From positions 1 to 64,000 of the forward strand of contig NZ_BAFP01000081.1 in assembly GCF_000308455.1 (NCBI RefSeq): a stretch of 64,000 nt of DNA, read 5' to 3'. Below, in pieces: positions 26,252 through 34,462 of the stretch (positions are counted from its first letter, which is position 1; each line of letters starts with the position of its first letter). The notes beneath the pieces are model-generated. The model made no database searches and was not told the origin of the DNA. It worked only from the letters and a program-made list of their open reading frames with translations. Origin of the DNA: Nocardia abscessus NBRC 100374 (GTDB lineage Bacteria; Actinomycetota; Actinomycetes; Mycobacteriales; Mycobacteriaceae). A program made the position numbers and the translations under genes.

Positions 26252-27355
26252 TCAGCGGCCGGGCAGAACCACCCGGATGCGGGAGCCGGGATCGGCGACG
26301 GCGATGGTGCCGCCGTGCAGGTCGACCACCCAGCGGGAGATGGCGAGGCCGAGCCCGGTGCCGCCACCCGAGGTGCGGCCGCGGGTGAACCGGTCGAACA
26401 CCCGGGCGCGTTCGGCGGGCGGTATGCCGGGGCCGTCGTCCTCGACGTCGATCACCACCTCGCCCGGCACCACGCGCACGGCGAGGCGGACCTCGCCGCC
26501 CGAGGGGCCGTGTCGAGCGGCGTTGTCGAGCAGGTTCAGCAGCACCTGGTGCAGACGCGCGCGGTCGGCGTACACGCGGGCGGTGCCGGGCAGCACGTCG
26601 GTGCGGAAGCGCACGCCGCGCCCGAGCGCGGCGGTCATGACCTCCGCTTCGGCGACGACGTCGGCCAGCAGCGGCGCGATCGGCAGATCCTCGCGGTCCA
26701 GCCGTAGAGCGCCCGCTTCGATGCTGGAGAGGTCGAGCAATTCCGAGACCAGCAGCGCCAGCCGTTCGGTCTGGGCCAGCGCGGTGCGCAGGGTCGCCGG
26801 GTCGGGTTGGGAGACGCCGTCGACCAGGTTCTCCAGTACCGCGTTCAAAGCGGTGATGGGGGTACGCAATTCGTGCGAGACGTTCGCGATGAGGTCACGG
26901 CGCTGCTGGTCCGCCGCGGCCAGGTCGGCGGCCATCTGGTTGAACGCCTCGGCCAGTTGCCCCACTTCGTCGCGGGAGCTCGCCCGCACCCGCAGGGTGT
27001 AGTCGCCCTGGGCCATCCGCTTGGCCGCCGCGGTCATCTCACGCAGCGGCCTGGTGATGCCGTGGGCGAGGAATTGTGAGGTCACCAGCGCGATCACCAC
27101 CGCGGTGAGGGTGGTGCGCGGCGGCAGCCACCCGATCTTGAAGCGGAAGAACCCGAACGCGACCCCGCCGGAGCACAGCATGAGGATCGCCAGTTTCAGC
27201 TTGATCGACTTCACCGGGTCCAGCGGCCGCGGCAACAGCTCGGCCGCGCGGTCACCGACCCGGCGCACCCAGCTCCACCTGACTCGAACGGCGCCACCGG
27301 GCAGGTCCGAGCCGATCCGTTCCACATCCGGCGCTCGGCCCCGCTCGGCGCTCAT
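26252..27355 (-). CDS. Two-component sensor histidine kinase
   Basis: A 367-residue kinase starting at an ATG that overlaps the regulator's TGA (ATGA), indicating translational coupling. The N-terminus has one or two membrane segments (about 50-90). A HAMP linker follows, then HisKA with the phosphoacceptor His in NVSHELRTPITAL and HATPase_c with N (LLNLLDNAARHG), G1 (DVEDDGPGIP) and G2 (GGTGLGLAI) boxes. The extracytoplasmic sensor part is very short, suggesting that a membrane signal or a partner such as the DUF4173 protein provides input. Confidence 0.93.
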   Translation of the reverse strand: MSAERGRAPDVERIGSDLPGGAVRVRWSWVRRVGDRAAELLPRPLDPVKSIKLKLAILMLCSGGVAFGFFRFKIGWLPPRTTLTAVVIALVTSQFLAHGITRPLREMTAAAKRMAQGDYTLRVRASSRDEVGQLAEAFNQMAADLAAADQQRRDLIANVSHELRTPITALNAVLENLVDGVSQPDPATLRTALAQTERLALLVSELLDLSSIEAGALRLDREDLPIAPLLADVVAEAEVMTAALGRGVRFRTDVLPGTARVYADRARLHQVLLNLLDNAARHGPSGGEVRLAVRVVPGEVVIDVEDDGPGIPPAERARVFDRFTRGRTSGGGTGLGLAISRWVVDLHGGTIAVADPGSRIRVVLPGR

Positions 27356-28047
27356 CGTGCCTCCAGGGCGTATCCGACGCCGCGCACCGTGCGGATCAGG
27401 TCGGCGCCGAGTTTGCGGCGCAACGCCTTGATGTGGCTGTCGACCGCGCGGGTGCCCGCCGCGTCGGACCAGTCCCAGACGTCCTCGAGCAGCCGCTCGC
27501 GCGCGAGCACCGTGCGCGGACGGCGAGCCAGCCGGGCGAGCAGTTCGAATTCCAATGGCGTGAGCCGAGCTTCGACCTCGGCGCGCCAAACCCGGCGCTG
27601 ATCGACATCGATGCGGAGGTCGCCGACCAGGATCGTCGCGCCGTCGCGGTCGGCCGCCCGATCCATCCGGCGCAGCAGCGCGTGCACTCGGGCGGCGAGC
27701 ACACGCAGCGAGAACGGCTTGGTCAGATAGTCGTCCGCGCCTACGCCCAAGCCGACCAACTGGTCGGTTTCGTCCGCCCGCGCGGTCAGCATGAGTACGG
27801 GCACCGGCCGACGCGCCTGGATGCGCCGGCACACTTCCAGCCCGTCGAAGCCCGGCAGCATGACGTCGAGGACCACCAAGTCGGGCTCGACGGCCTCGGC
27901 GGCGGCAACGGCCGAGGGACCGTCGTGCGCCAGATCAACGGTGAACCCCTCCGCCCGCAGGCGCGCCGCGACGGATTCGGCGATGGTCAACTCGTCGTCC
28001 ACCACCAGGATCCGCCGCGCGCCCTGCGCCGGTGCGCTGTGTTCCAT
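27352..28047 (-). CDS. OmpR-family response regulator
   Basis: A 231-residue regulator from the ATG at 28047. The receiver has the acidic pair in ILVVDDE, the phosphoacceptor Asp in VVLDVMLPGFDG, the Thr in MLTARAD and the Lys in YLTKPF. The C-terminal winged helix ends VDSHIKALRRKLG and LIRTVRGVGYALE. The stop overlaps the kinase start by four bases. Targets are unknown. Confidence 0.95.
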   Translation of the reverse strand: MEHSAPAQGARRILVVDDELTIAESVAARLRAEGFTVDLAHDGPSAVAAAEAVEPDLVVLDVMLPGFDGLEVCRRIQARRPVPVLMLTARADETDQLVGLGVGADDYLTKPFSLRVLAARVHALLRRMDRAADRDGATILVGDLRIDVDQRRVWRAEVEARLTPLEFELLARLARRPRTVLARERLLEDVWDWSDAAGTRAVDSHIKALRRKLGADLIRTVRGVGYALEAR

Positions 28048-28125
28048 GCACGGAACCCTAGCCATCGGCTGTGGAGAGATCCGGCGGCAATTGTGGAGGT
28101 TTCGTGTGCATCCGGCGGCTCGCGT

Positions 28126-28575
28126 TCACGGCCGGGGCCACGGGCGCTTGTCGATGCGTTCGATATCGGTGTTGAACCGCTTCAGGAATCCCGCGAACGC
28201 GGCGACGTCCTCGGCCGTCCAGTCCGCCAGCACGGTCTCGAGTGCGTGCACGTTGTAGGCCCGTTCGGCGTCGAGCTGCCGCCCGCCCTCGGTGGTGATG
28301 CGGAACTTGCGCGCCATGCCGCCGTCCGGATCCGGAATGCGTTCGATCAGACCGGCTTTGCGCATGGCGGTCGTCTGACGGTGCAGCGTGGAGGTGTCCA
28401 GACCGAAGGCTTCGCTGAGCTCACCCACGGACATGGGCCCCTGGACTCGCAGCCTGCTCAGCACGGTGTAGGCGCTGCGGTCGAGGTGGCCGCTGCCCCG
28501 GCGGGTCTTCGCGCTGAGGCTGTGCCGCCCCAGCAGCATGGTTTCGAACTCCACCGAAGGTACGGGCTTGTCCAC
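28126..28575 (-). CDS. MarR-family transcriptional regulator
   Basis: A 149-residue protein starting at a GTG behind GGAG. The winged helix-turn-helix is visible as VLSRLRVQGPMSVGELSEAF, then LDTSTLHRQTTAMRKAGLI and the wing ERIPDPDGGMARKFRIT. It is divergent from an MFS exporter. Two TGCA-containing palindromes lie in the shared spacer, so it most likely represses the exporter in response to an unknown compound. Confidence 0.92.
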   Translation of the reverse strand: MDKPVPSVEFETMLLGRHSLSAKTRRGSGHLDRSAYTVLSRLRVQGPMSVGELSEAFGLDTSTLHRQTTAMRKAGLIERIPDPDGGMARKFRITTEGGRQLDAERAYNVHALETVLADWTAEDVAAFAGFLKRFNTDIERIDKRPWPRP

Positions 28576-28636
28576 GCGACACTCCTGCCGATCTCGCGAG
28601 CCACGGGCTCATCACCCCGCAGCTATACCACATTCA

Positions 28637-28648
28637 TGCACCTGTGCA
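28637..28648. promoter_or_regulatory. MarR operator candidate 1
   Basis: TGCAC-CT-GTGCA is a perfect inverted repeat in the spacer between the marR and MFS starts. It shares the TGCA core with candidate 2 about 37 bases away. Confidence 0.5.
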
Positions 28649-28673
28649 GGGAATTTGCATAGTACAACCCTTG

Positions 28674-28684
28674 TGCATGATGCA
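28674..28684. promoter_or_regulatory. MarR operator candidate 2
   Basis: TGCAT-G-ATGCA is a perfect palindrome flanked by TTG on one side, about 43 bases before the MFS GTG. MarR dimers usually bind 16-20 bp sites of this kind near the promoter. Confidence 0.5.
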
Positions 28685-28726
28685 ATCAATATGTATCGTG
28701 CACATCGATCGAGAATGGAGATTCGC

Positions 28727-30166
28727 GTGGCAGCACCATCCGCAGTCCGGTCCGAGGGCATCGTCGGCGTACTCGCGGCGGCGGGCATCGTCGCCGCTCT
28801 GATGCAAACCCTGGTGGTGCCGTTGATCGGGGATCTTCCCCGGCTGCTGCACACCACCCCGTCCAATGCCTCCTGGGTGATCACCGCGACGCTGCTCGCC
28901 GGCGCGGTGGCCACTCCGATCACCGGAAGGCTCGGCGATCTCTACGGCAAACGCCGGATGCTGCTGGTGTGCACGGTTCCGCTCATCGCGGGGTCGCTGG
29001 TGTGCGCGGTGGCCAGCTCGGTCGTCCCGATGATCGCCGGACGCGGCCTGCAGGGCATCGGCATGGGCGTCGTCCCGCTCGGCATCAGCGCGTTGCGCGA
29101 CGTCCTGCCCACCGAACGGCTCGGCACCTCCATCGCGGTGATGAGCGCATCGATGGGCATCGGCGGCGCACTGGGGCTTCCGCTGGCCGCTGCGGTCGGC
29201 GAGAACGCCAACTGGCGGGTGCTGTTCTGGGGCTCGGCCGTACTGAGCGCGGGTGTGGCCACGCTGATCTGGCTGCTGGTGCCCGCCATCCCGGCGCGCG
29301 GAGGCGGCGGCTTCGATCTGCTCGGCGCACTCGGCCTCGGCACCGCGCTGGTGTGCCTGCTGCTCGCGGTGTCCAAGGGCGCCGACTGGGGTTGGGCCGG
29401 CGCAACCACCCTGGGCCTGTTCGCGGCCGGTGCTCTGGTGCTGGCGCTCTGGGTCTGGTGGGAGCTACGGACCGCCGACCCGCTGGTCGACCTGCGGGTG
29501 ACCGCGCGCAAGCAGGTCCTGCTCACCAACGCCGCCTCCATCGTGGTGGGGTTCGCGATGTACGCGCAGTCGTTGATCATCCCGCAGCTGCTGCAACTGC
29601 CGGTGGCCACCGGTTACGGCCTCGGGCAGTCCATGCTCGCGATGGGACTGTGGATGGCCCCCGCCGGGCTGGTGATGATGGCGGTCTCCCCGCTGGGCGC
29701 CCGGCTCTCGGCCGCGCGTGGCCCGAAAGTGACGCTCATCGTGGGCAGCGCGGTGATCGCCCTCGGTTATGGTTCGTCGGTCCTGCTGCTGGGCTCGACC
29801 TGGGGCCTGCTCATCGTCACCTGCGTGTGCAGCGGTGGCGTCGGCTTGGCCTACGGCTCCATGCCCGCGCTCATCATGGGTGCGGTCCCGCTGTCGGAGA
29901 CCGCGTCGGCCAACAGCTTCAACACCTTGATGCGCTCGATCGGCACCTCGGTCTCGGCCGCGGTCGTCGGCGTCGTGCTCGCGCAGATGAGCACCCGCCT
30001 CGGTACCCACACCATCCCCACCGAAGCTGGGTTCCGCACGGGTTTGCTGATCGGCTGCGGCGTCTCCGTGCTGGCCGCACTCGTCGCGCTCGCCATCCCG
30101 GTCCGCAAGCCGACCGCGCCGCCGCAGGACGCCCTCGACCTCGAGCCGGCGGCCGCACGCGCCTGA
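28727..30166 (+). CDS. MFS multidrug-type exporter (DHA2/EmrB-like)
   Basis: A 479-residue transporter from the GTG at 28727, which has GGAG eight bases upstream; the open frame continues upstream without homology. About fourteen membrane segments are apparent. The motif A-like loop GRLGDLYGKRRMLLV follows the second helix, and the motif C-like GAVATPITG precedes it. Size and helix count fit the 14-TMS DHA2 group. Its divergent MarR gene and the palindromes between them suggest substrate-induced expression. The substrate is not predictable. Confidence 0.92.
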   Translation: MAAPSAVRSEGIVGVLAAAGIVAALMQTLVVPLIGDLPRLLHTTPSNASWVITATLLAGAVATPITGRLGDLYGKRRMLLVCTVPLIAGSLVCAVASSVVPMIAGRGLQGIGMGVVPLGISALRDVLPTERLGTSIAVMSASMGIGGALGLPLAAAVGENANWRVLFWGSAVLSAGVATLIWLLVPAIPARGGGGFDLLGALGLGTALVCLLLAVSKGADWGWAGATTLGLFAAGALVLALWVWWELRTADPLVDLRVTARKQVLLTNAASIVVGFAMYAQSLIIPQLLQLPVATGYGLGQSMLAMGLWMAPAGLVMMAVSPLGARLSAARGPKVTLIVGSAVIALGYGSSVLLLGSTWGLLIVTCVCSGGVGLAYGSMPALIMGAVPLSETASANSFNTLMRSIGTSVSAAVVGVVLAQMSTRLGTHTIPTEAGFRTGLLIGCGVSVLAALVALAIPVRKPTAPPQDALDLEPAAARA

Positions 30167-30184
30167 GTCCTCGCCAAGCCCCGG

Positions 30185-31321
30185 TCAGGCGAACAGGCGC
30201 GCGACGAACGGAATGCTGTCAGCCAATGAAGCGGCCATGGTGGCGCTGTGATCCTTCCCCGGATACACATGGACTTCGGGCCGCACGCCGTGCGATTCCA
30301 TGTCGGCCACCAACTTCGCGGTCAGCGGGGCAGGGACGTCGGTGTCGTTCGTGCCCTGACCGACGAAAAGCGGGCGGTCGTAGCCGGTGAGAGGAACGTC
30401 CATCACGGGGCGGGCAGTGGCGACGAAATCCCCGTCCGCGAGCGGGCGCGAGAACAACCGGTTGACCGGAATCCCTCGCGCGCGGCCGGCCAGCGGTTGA
30501 AAGCACAGCGACTCCGCGGCGTTCGCCAACTGCTTGCCGTCGGGGCTGAGGTAGCTGTCCAGGTCGAAGCCGGGGCGCGCTGCCTTCAGTCCGTTCATCA
30601 CATATGCGAGGTAGGCGGTGAGGTGCGCGTTGTCGATCGCCGGCGCGTCGGGCCCGAGGAACGAAGCGGCGTCGACGATATTGGCGGCCGGACCGGTGGC
30701 GACGGAGCCGCGATAGTCGAGCTCGGAGGCGTACCTCGTGGCAAGCGACGCGGTGAACAGCGCGGCGCCGCCGCCTTGGGACTGGCCGATCGCGACCCAC
30801 TTCGACGACAGCGATCCGTCGACGGCGCGGGCCGCGCGCACCATGTCGATCGCCGCGTGCGCCTCGGCGCGCCCATCCAGGTAGGCGTGCGGGCCCGGGG
30901 TGCCCAGACCGATGTAGTCGGTCGCCACGACGGCGTAACCCTGCCGCAGCCAGGTCGCCAGGTAATCCAGGTCCCGCTTGCTGCGACCCACGGTCGAAGG
31001 AGCGCACTCGTCGGCGAGGCCGACCGTTCCGTGCTCCCAGGACAGCACCGGCCAGCCGCCACTCGGCGGTGCGCCCGCGGGAACGAACACGGCGCCGCTG
31101 GAGAGTGCGGGCTGGTCATCGGAGGTCCGGGTCCAGTACGTCACGCGGCGGGCCGTGCCCGTGCCCTCGATCCAGAGCTGTTCGGGCAGCGCCGCATCGG
31201 TCGCGACCGTGCCCGGCGCCGCGCCGGCGGCGACCGGATCGGCCCCCACCGAACCGACCGACGGCCCCGCGAAGAGCAGTGCCGCCACGGCCACGCTGAT
31301 TCCTGCACGTCGCACCGACAT
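30185..31321 (-). CDS. Secreted lipase/esterase (LIP family)
   Basis: A 378-residue alpha/beta hydrolase. The ATG at 31321 follows GAGAGG and begins a Sec signal (MSVRRAGISVAVAALLFAG, cleavage after about residue 27). The nucleophile elbow is AIGQSQGG, with the acidic residue in GTNDTDVP and the His in GKDHSAT, the order expected for the catalytic triad. The family (PF03583-type secretory lipase) is widespread in mycolic-acid actinomycetes. It is divergent from a TetR gene that probably controls it. Confidence 0.92.
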   Translation of the reverse strand: MSVRRAGISVAVAALLFAGPSVGSVGADPVAAGAAPGTVATDAALPEQLWIEGTGTARRVTYWTRTSDDQPALSSGAVFVPAGAPPSGGWPVLSWEHGTVGLADECAPSTVGRSKRDLDYLATWLRQGYAVVATDYIGLGTPGPHAYLDGRAEAHAAIDMVRAARAVDGSLSSKWVAIGQSQGGGAALFTASLATRYASELDYRGSVATGPAANIVDAASFLGPDAPAIDNAHLTAYLAYVMNGLKAARPGFDLDSYLSPDGKQLANAAESLCFQPLAGRARGIPVNRLFSRPLADGDFVATARPVMDVPLTGYDRPLFVGQGTNDTDVPAPLTAKLVADMESHGVRPEVHVYPGKDHSATMAASLADSIPFVARLFA

Positions 31322-31347
31322 GGCGCCACCTCTCGTTCTCGGCTCGA

Positions 31348-31362
31348 TGTCTCGACGAGACA
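31348..31362. promoter_or_regulatory. TetR operator candidate near the lipase gene
   Basis: TGTCTCG-A-CGAGACA is a perfect 15-bp palindrome 26 bases upstream of the lipase ATG. It shares the GAGACAC half-site with the second site at 31386-31402. Confidence 0.6.
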
Positions 31363-31385
31363 CTCTAGCCCGACTCTCCCCTAAA

Positions 31386-31402
31386 GTGTCACTTTGAGAC
31401 AC
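31386..31402. promoter_or_regulatory. TetR operator candidate near the regulator gene
   Basis: GTGTC-ACTTTGA-GACAC is an inverted repeat with a 7-base centre, 34 bases upstream of the tetR start. Together with 31348-31362 it makes two related sites, one per divergent gene. Confidence 0.6.
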
Positions 31403-31436
31403 CAATGTCGGCGACATCGGGAAGAGGGATTGCGGC

Positions 31437-32066
31437 ATGACGGGCGTGAACGGTCCGCGCGAACGCGAGAAGGCGCGAGTTCGCCGGGAATTGGTCGATG
31501 CCGCGCTGCGACTGTTCGAGCGGCACGGGTTCGAGCAGACCACCGTGCAGCAGATCGCCGACGCGGCGCACGTTTCCCGGCGCACCTTCCACCGGCATTT
31601 CCCGTCGAAACTCGCGGTCGTCTTCAGCCATGAGGAAGACCTGATGGCACAGTTGCTCGCCGCCGTCGACCTGCGCCCCACGAGCGAGTCGGTGCTGACC
31701 GCACTGCGCGCGGCGCTGAGCGACTTCCTCCTCGACGAACAGAACGCGCGGGCACGCGACCGCCAAGCCGAGACGGCACGGCGGGCCAGGCGACTGCTGA
31801 TCGGCAACCCGGAACTGCGCCGCGAGAACTTCATCGGCGCCCTGGGACGACAGCGCGCGATGGCACTGAACTTCGCCTTACGCGCCGGGCTCCGCGCCGA
31901 CGATCTGCGGCCGCAGCTCACCGCCGCGGCTTGTTTCGCCGCTTTCGGCGTCGGCCTCGATCACTGGATGCTGGGCGAGGACCATTCCGTCGCGGCCTTG
32001 CATCGCATTCTCGATCACGCGGTCTCGTCGCTTCAGCAAGGCATCGACATCCAGGGCGCGGGGTGA
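31437..32066 (+). CDS. TetR-family regulator
   Basis: A 209-residue TetR protein with HTH residues about 30-55 (TTVQQIADAAHVSRRTFHRHF). The C-terminal ligand domain carries a short MftR-like helical region. It is divergent from the secreted lipase, and both spacer palindromes share half-sites, so control of the lipase and of itself is likely. Confidence 0.92.
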   Translation: MTGVNGPREREKARVRRELVDAALRLFERHGFEQTTVQQIADAAHVSRRTFHRHFPSKLAVVFSHEEDLMAQLLAAVDLRPTSESVLTALRAALSDFLLDEQNARARDRQAETARRARRLLIGNPELRRENFIGALGRQRAMALNFALRAGLRADDLRPQLTAAACFAAFGVGLDHWMLGEDHSVAALHRILDHAVSSLQQGIDIQGAG

Positions 32067-32131
32067 GCGCATCGGGCTCGGTCCAGCCCGCGCCGCAACC
32101 TGTTTCACCCGGTTCGCCTACGATCGCGAGG

Positions 32132-32845
32132 GTGATCACGGTGGCCACTTGGAACGTTCTGCATCGCGTCCACGCCGAGAACTGGTATGAGGACGTCGCG
32201 ACCCGCTGGCCGGACGAGGGCGCACGGATCGCCGCGATCACCGCGCGGGTGGCCGAACGCACCGAGCGGATCATCGCGTTACAGGAGGTCAGCGGCGATC
32301 AGCTGGCCAGCCTGCGAATGGCCCTGCCGGACCGGACGTTCCACGCGATGCGGTATCAGCGGCTGCCGACGCCGCGGCGTATGCCCAGTTCCCTACTCGA
32401 CGGCGGCGAGTACCTCGTGGTGCTCACCGCCGAACCGAGCAGGGAGCTCGCGGCCGAATCCTTCGCCCACGATCACGGCAAAGGCGCCCTGGTCGTCGAC
32501 GCGGGCGAGCTGACGGTGATCGCCACCCATGTGACCGGCGACCGACGGCGCACCGACCAGTTGTCCCGCCTGGCCGAACTCGCCTCGGACGCACCGGCGC
32601 CCGCTGCGGTGCTGCTGGGCGACTTCAACACCGATCGCGCCTCGGTCGCCGCCGAACTGGGCGACGACTTCGTCGTCGCCGAGTGCGCCGCCGGTTCGCT
32701 GCCGACCCGCCCGCGCTCCTCGGGCGCGAAATCCCAGTACATCGATCACGTGGTCGTGCACGGCGCGAGCGTCACCGGGGCATCGGTCGACGACGTCGGC
32801 GGAGTATCCGACCACAACCTCGTCCACGCGGCCGTCACGGTGTGA
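32132..32845 (+). CDS. Endonuclease/exonuclease/phosphatase-family protein
   Basis: From the GTG at 32132 the product has 237 residues and starts directly with the EEP fold (VITVATWNVLHRV). Later motifs are ALQEVSGDQ (metal-binding Glu), IATHVTGD, LLGDFNTD and the final DHNLVHA (catalytic Asp-His). An in-frame GTG at 32063 that overlaps the tetR stop would add 23 Pro/Ser-rich residues, so the start is not settled. The substrate, nucleic acid or phosphoester, is unknown. Confidence 0.85.
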   Translation: MITVATWNVLHRVHAENWYEDVATRWPDEGARIAAITARVAERTERIIALQEVSGDQLASLRMALPDRTFHAMRYQRLPTPRRMPSSLLDGGEYLVVLTAEPSRELAAESFAHDHGKGALVVDAGELTVIATHVTGDRRRTDQLSRLAELASDAPAPAAVLLGDFNTDRASVAAELGDDFVVAECAAGSLPTRPRSSGAKSQYIDHVVVHGASVTGASVDDVGGVSDHNLVHAAVTV

Positions 32846-33049
32846 GCGGACCTCGGCTTCCGCGTCGCGCGCACCCTTCAACGCGATGAACGGCCCCGCG
32901 GATCGGCGTCGGCCTGCGGGAAGTATTGCGCGCAAAGCTGTCTCGTTCCGTTTCCGCGCCCGTGCGGCTCGAGCCGGGGCCGGACCGGAGTGCCGCGGCG
33001 GGCTCGATCCGATGTCCACAACGGCTACGACAAACGGTAGTATGAGTCG

Positions 33050-33574
33050 GTGCGAAATCCGACGGTGATGGCGGCGCGGCTGCGCGGCGCGTTCGTCGGA
33101 TCCGCGGCGGGGGCGGTGAGCATCGCCGCGCACGCACTCGGTGGGGGTGCGATGTCGCCGGGCGCCTCGCCGATCGCCACACTGATCGCGGTCTGCGCGG
33201 CGGTGGGCGTGTTCGTCGGCGCGCGACCACACCGCCACGGGCTCGGCGAGATCATGGCGACGCTGGCGATCGCGCAGGCTCTCGCGCACCTCGCATCCAC
33301 CCTGTCGAACGCGCACCACCACGACGCGGGCGCGACATCGGTCATGCTCGGCACGCATCTCGCGGCTGTTCCGCTCGGCGCGCTGCTCATCCACGCCGCC
33401 GAACAAGCTGTGCTGCGTGCGGCCTCCGAGATGCGGCACACCGTGCGGGTCCTCGCCGATCGCCCCGGCGCACCGGTGCGGATCAGCTCGCTCGCGTTCG
33501 GCCGTGCACTCCCCCGGCCACGGCGCCTGCTGCTCAGTTCGGGCTCCGGCCTGCGCGGCCCACCGCCGAACTGA
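33050..33574 (+). CDS. Small His-bearing membrane protein upstream of the copper chaperone
   Basis: A 174-residue protein from a GTG at 33050 with a TAGTAT about ten bases upstream, consistent with a nearly leaderless transcript. Four hydrophobic segments lie at about 10-30, 43-60, 68-85 and 100-122. A cluster, NAHHHDAG, sits near residue 88 in a loop and could bind metal. A basic, Pro-rich tail follows. Similar four-helix proteins occur beside copper-handling genes in actinobacteria. That link is inferred from position. Confidence 0.7.
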   Translation: MRNPTVMAARLRGAFVGSAAGAVSIAAHALGGGAMSPGASPIATLIAVCAAVGVFVGARPHRHGLGEIMATLAIAQALAHLASTLSNAHHHDAGATSVMLGTHLAAVPLGALLIHAAEQAVLRAASEMRHTVRVLADRPGAPVRISSLAFGRALPRPRRLLLSSGSGLRGPPPN

Positions 33575-33895
33575 CCCTCCACCTCGCAAGCGGACATCGC
33601 AGGCTCATCGCCGACGGGCGCGCGATGCGCTCACCGCCGCCCGCGGCCGATCCGGATCACCCGCCGATCCCGTGCGGCTCGTAGCGGTCTTCGGCGGCGT
33701 CGATCACGGCCCCGCGCGCCACGACATGGCGGCCGACGAACGATTCGTCCCGAGATCCGGTGAATCGCGCCTCGTTCCGCGCATCAGCGGTCGAAGTCCC
33801 GCATCCAGGTGACGGCTCCGTTGCGTTGCGTGCGCCGCACTGTCTTCGCCCGTCCCGCCATGCGCCACATCACATCTCACATCTTCGGAGTTCTC
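33575..33895. other. Intergenic stretch before the copper chaperone
   Basis: These 321 bases hold no recognisable gene. The reading frame of the downstream chaperone continues back to 33809, but the signal peptide places the true start at 33896. No clear operator or terminator is visible. Confidence 0.4.
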
Positions 33896-34462
33896 ATGCA
33901 TACCTTCACTCGGCAACGCACCACGCGCTTCCTGCCCGGTGCGATGGCCGCCGCTGCGGCGGCGCTCCTCTTGACCGCCTGTTCGTCGGCCGACGCGACG
34001 CAGGCCGCCGCCTCGGCCGACACCGTCACCATTTCCGATCAATGGGTCAAAGCCGCCGACAGCGGAATGTCGGCGGCGTTCGGCGACCTGACCAACTCCG
34101 GCGACACCCCCCGCACCATCGTCTCGGCCACCAGTCCCGCTTCGGAGCGGATCGAACTGCACGAAGTGGTCACCGACGCGAACGGGACGAAGGCGATGCG
34201 GCCCAAACGCGACGGCTTCGTCGTTCCCGCGCACGGGCGCACGCAGCTGCGGCCCGGCGGCGACCACATCATGTTCATGGGTCTGCTCGGACCACTGCGC
34301 ACGGGGTCGCAGACGTCGGTCACGCTGACCTTCGACGACGGCTCGAGCACCACCTTCACCGCCCAGGTGCGCGACTTCTCCGGTAACCAGGAGAATTACG
34401 TGCCCGACCACGCGGGCGGCGAGTCCCATACCGGCGCGCAGACCCCCGCGCACGGTGGCTGA
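33896..34462 (+). CDS. PCu(A)C-type periplasmic copper chaperone lipoprotein
   Basis: A 188-residue protein with a lipoprotein signal: the lipobox is LLTACSS with Cys29. The PCu(A)C pattern follows: MSAAFGDLTNSG, a His in ERIELHEV and the C-terminal GGDHIMFMGL, giving the Met/His set that binds Cu(I) outside the cell. The final 25 residues contain further His (DHAGGESHTG). Its stop overlaps the next gene by eight bases. It probably supplies copper to, or protects, extracytoplasmic proteins. Confidence 0.93.
   Translation: MHTFTRQRTTRFLPGAMAAAAAALLLTACSSADATQAAASADTVTISDQWVKAADSGMSAAFGDLTNSGDTPRTIVSATSPASERIELHEVVTDANGTKAMRPKRDGFVVPAHGRTQLRPGGDHIMFMGLLGPLRTGSQTSVTLTFDDGSSTTFTAQVRDFSGNQENYVPDHAGGESHTGAQTPAHGG

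Noticed and set aside
24465..27002. 845-codon plus-strand frame opposite the DUF4173 and kinase genes
   Set aside because: Shadow frame of two real minus-strand genes; the sequence is low-complexity and without a start signal.
32063..32131. Upstream GTG extension of the EEP-family gene overlapping the tetR stop
   Set aside because: The 23 added residues are Pro/Ser-rich and precede the conserved first strand; kept only as an alternative start.
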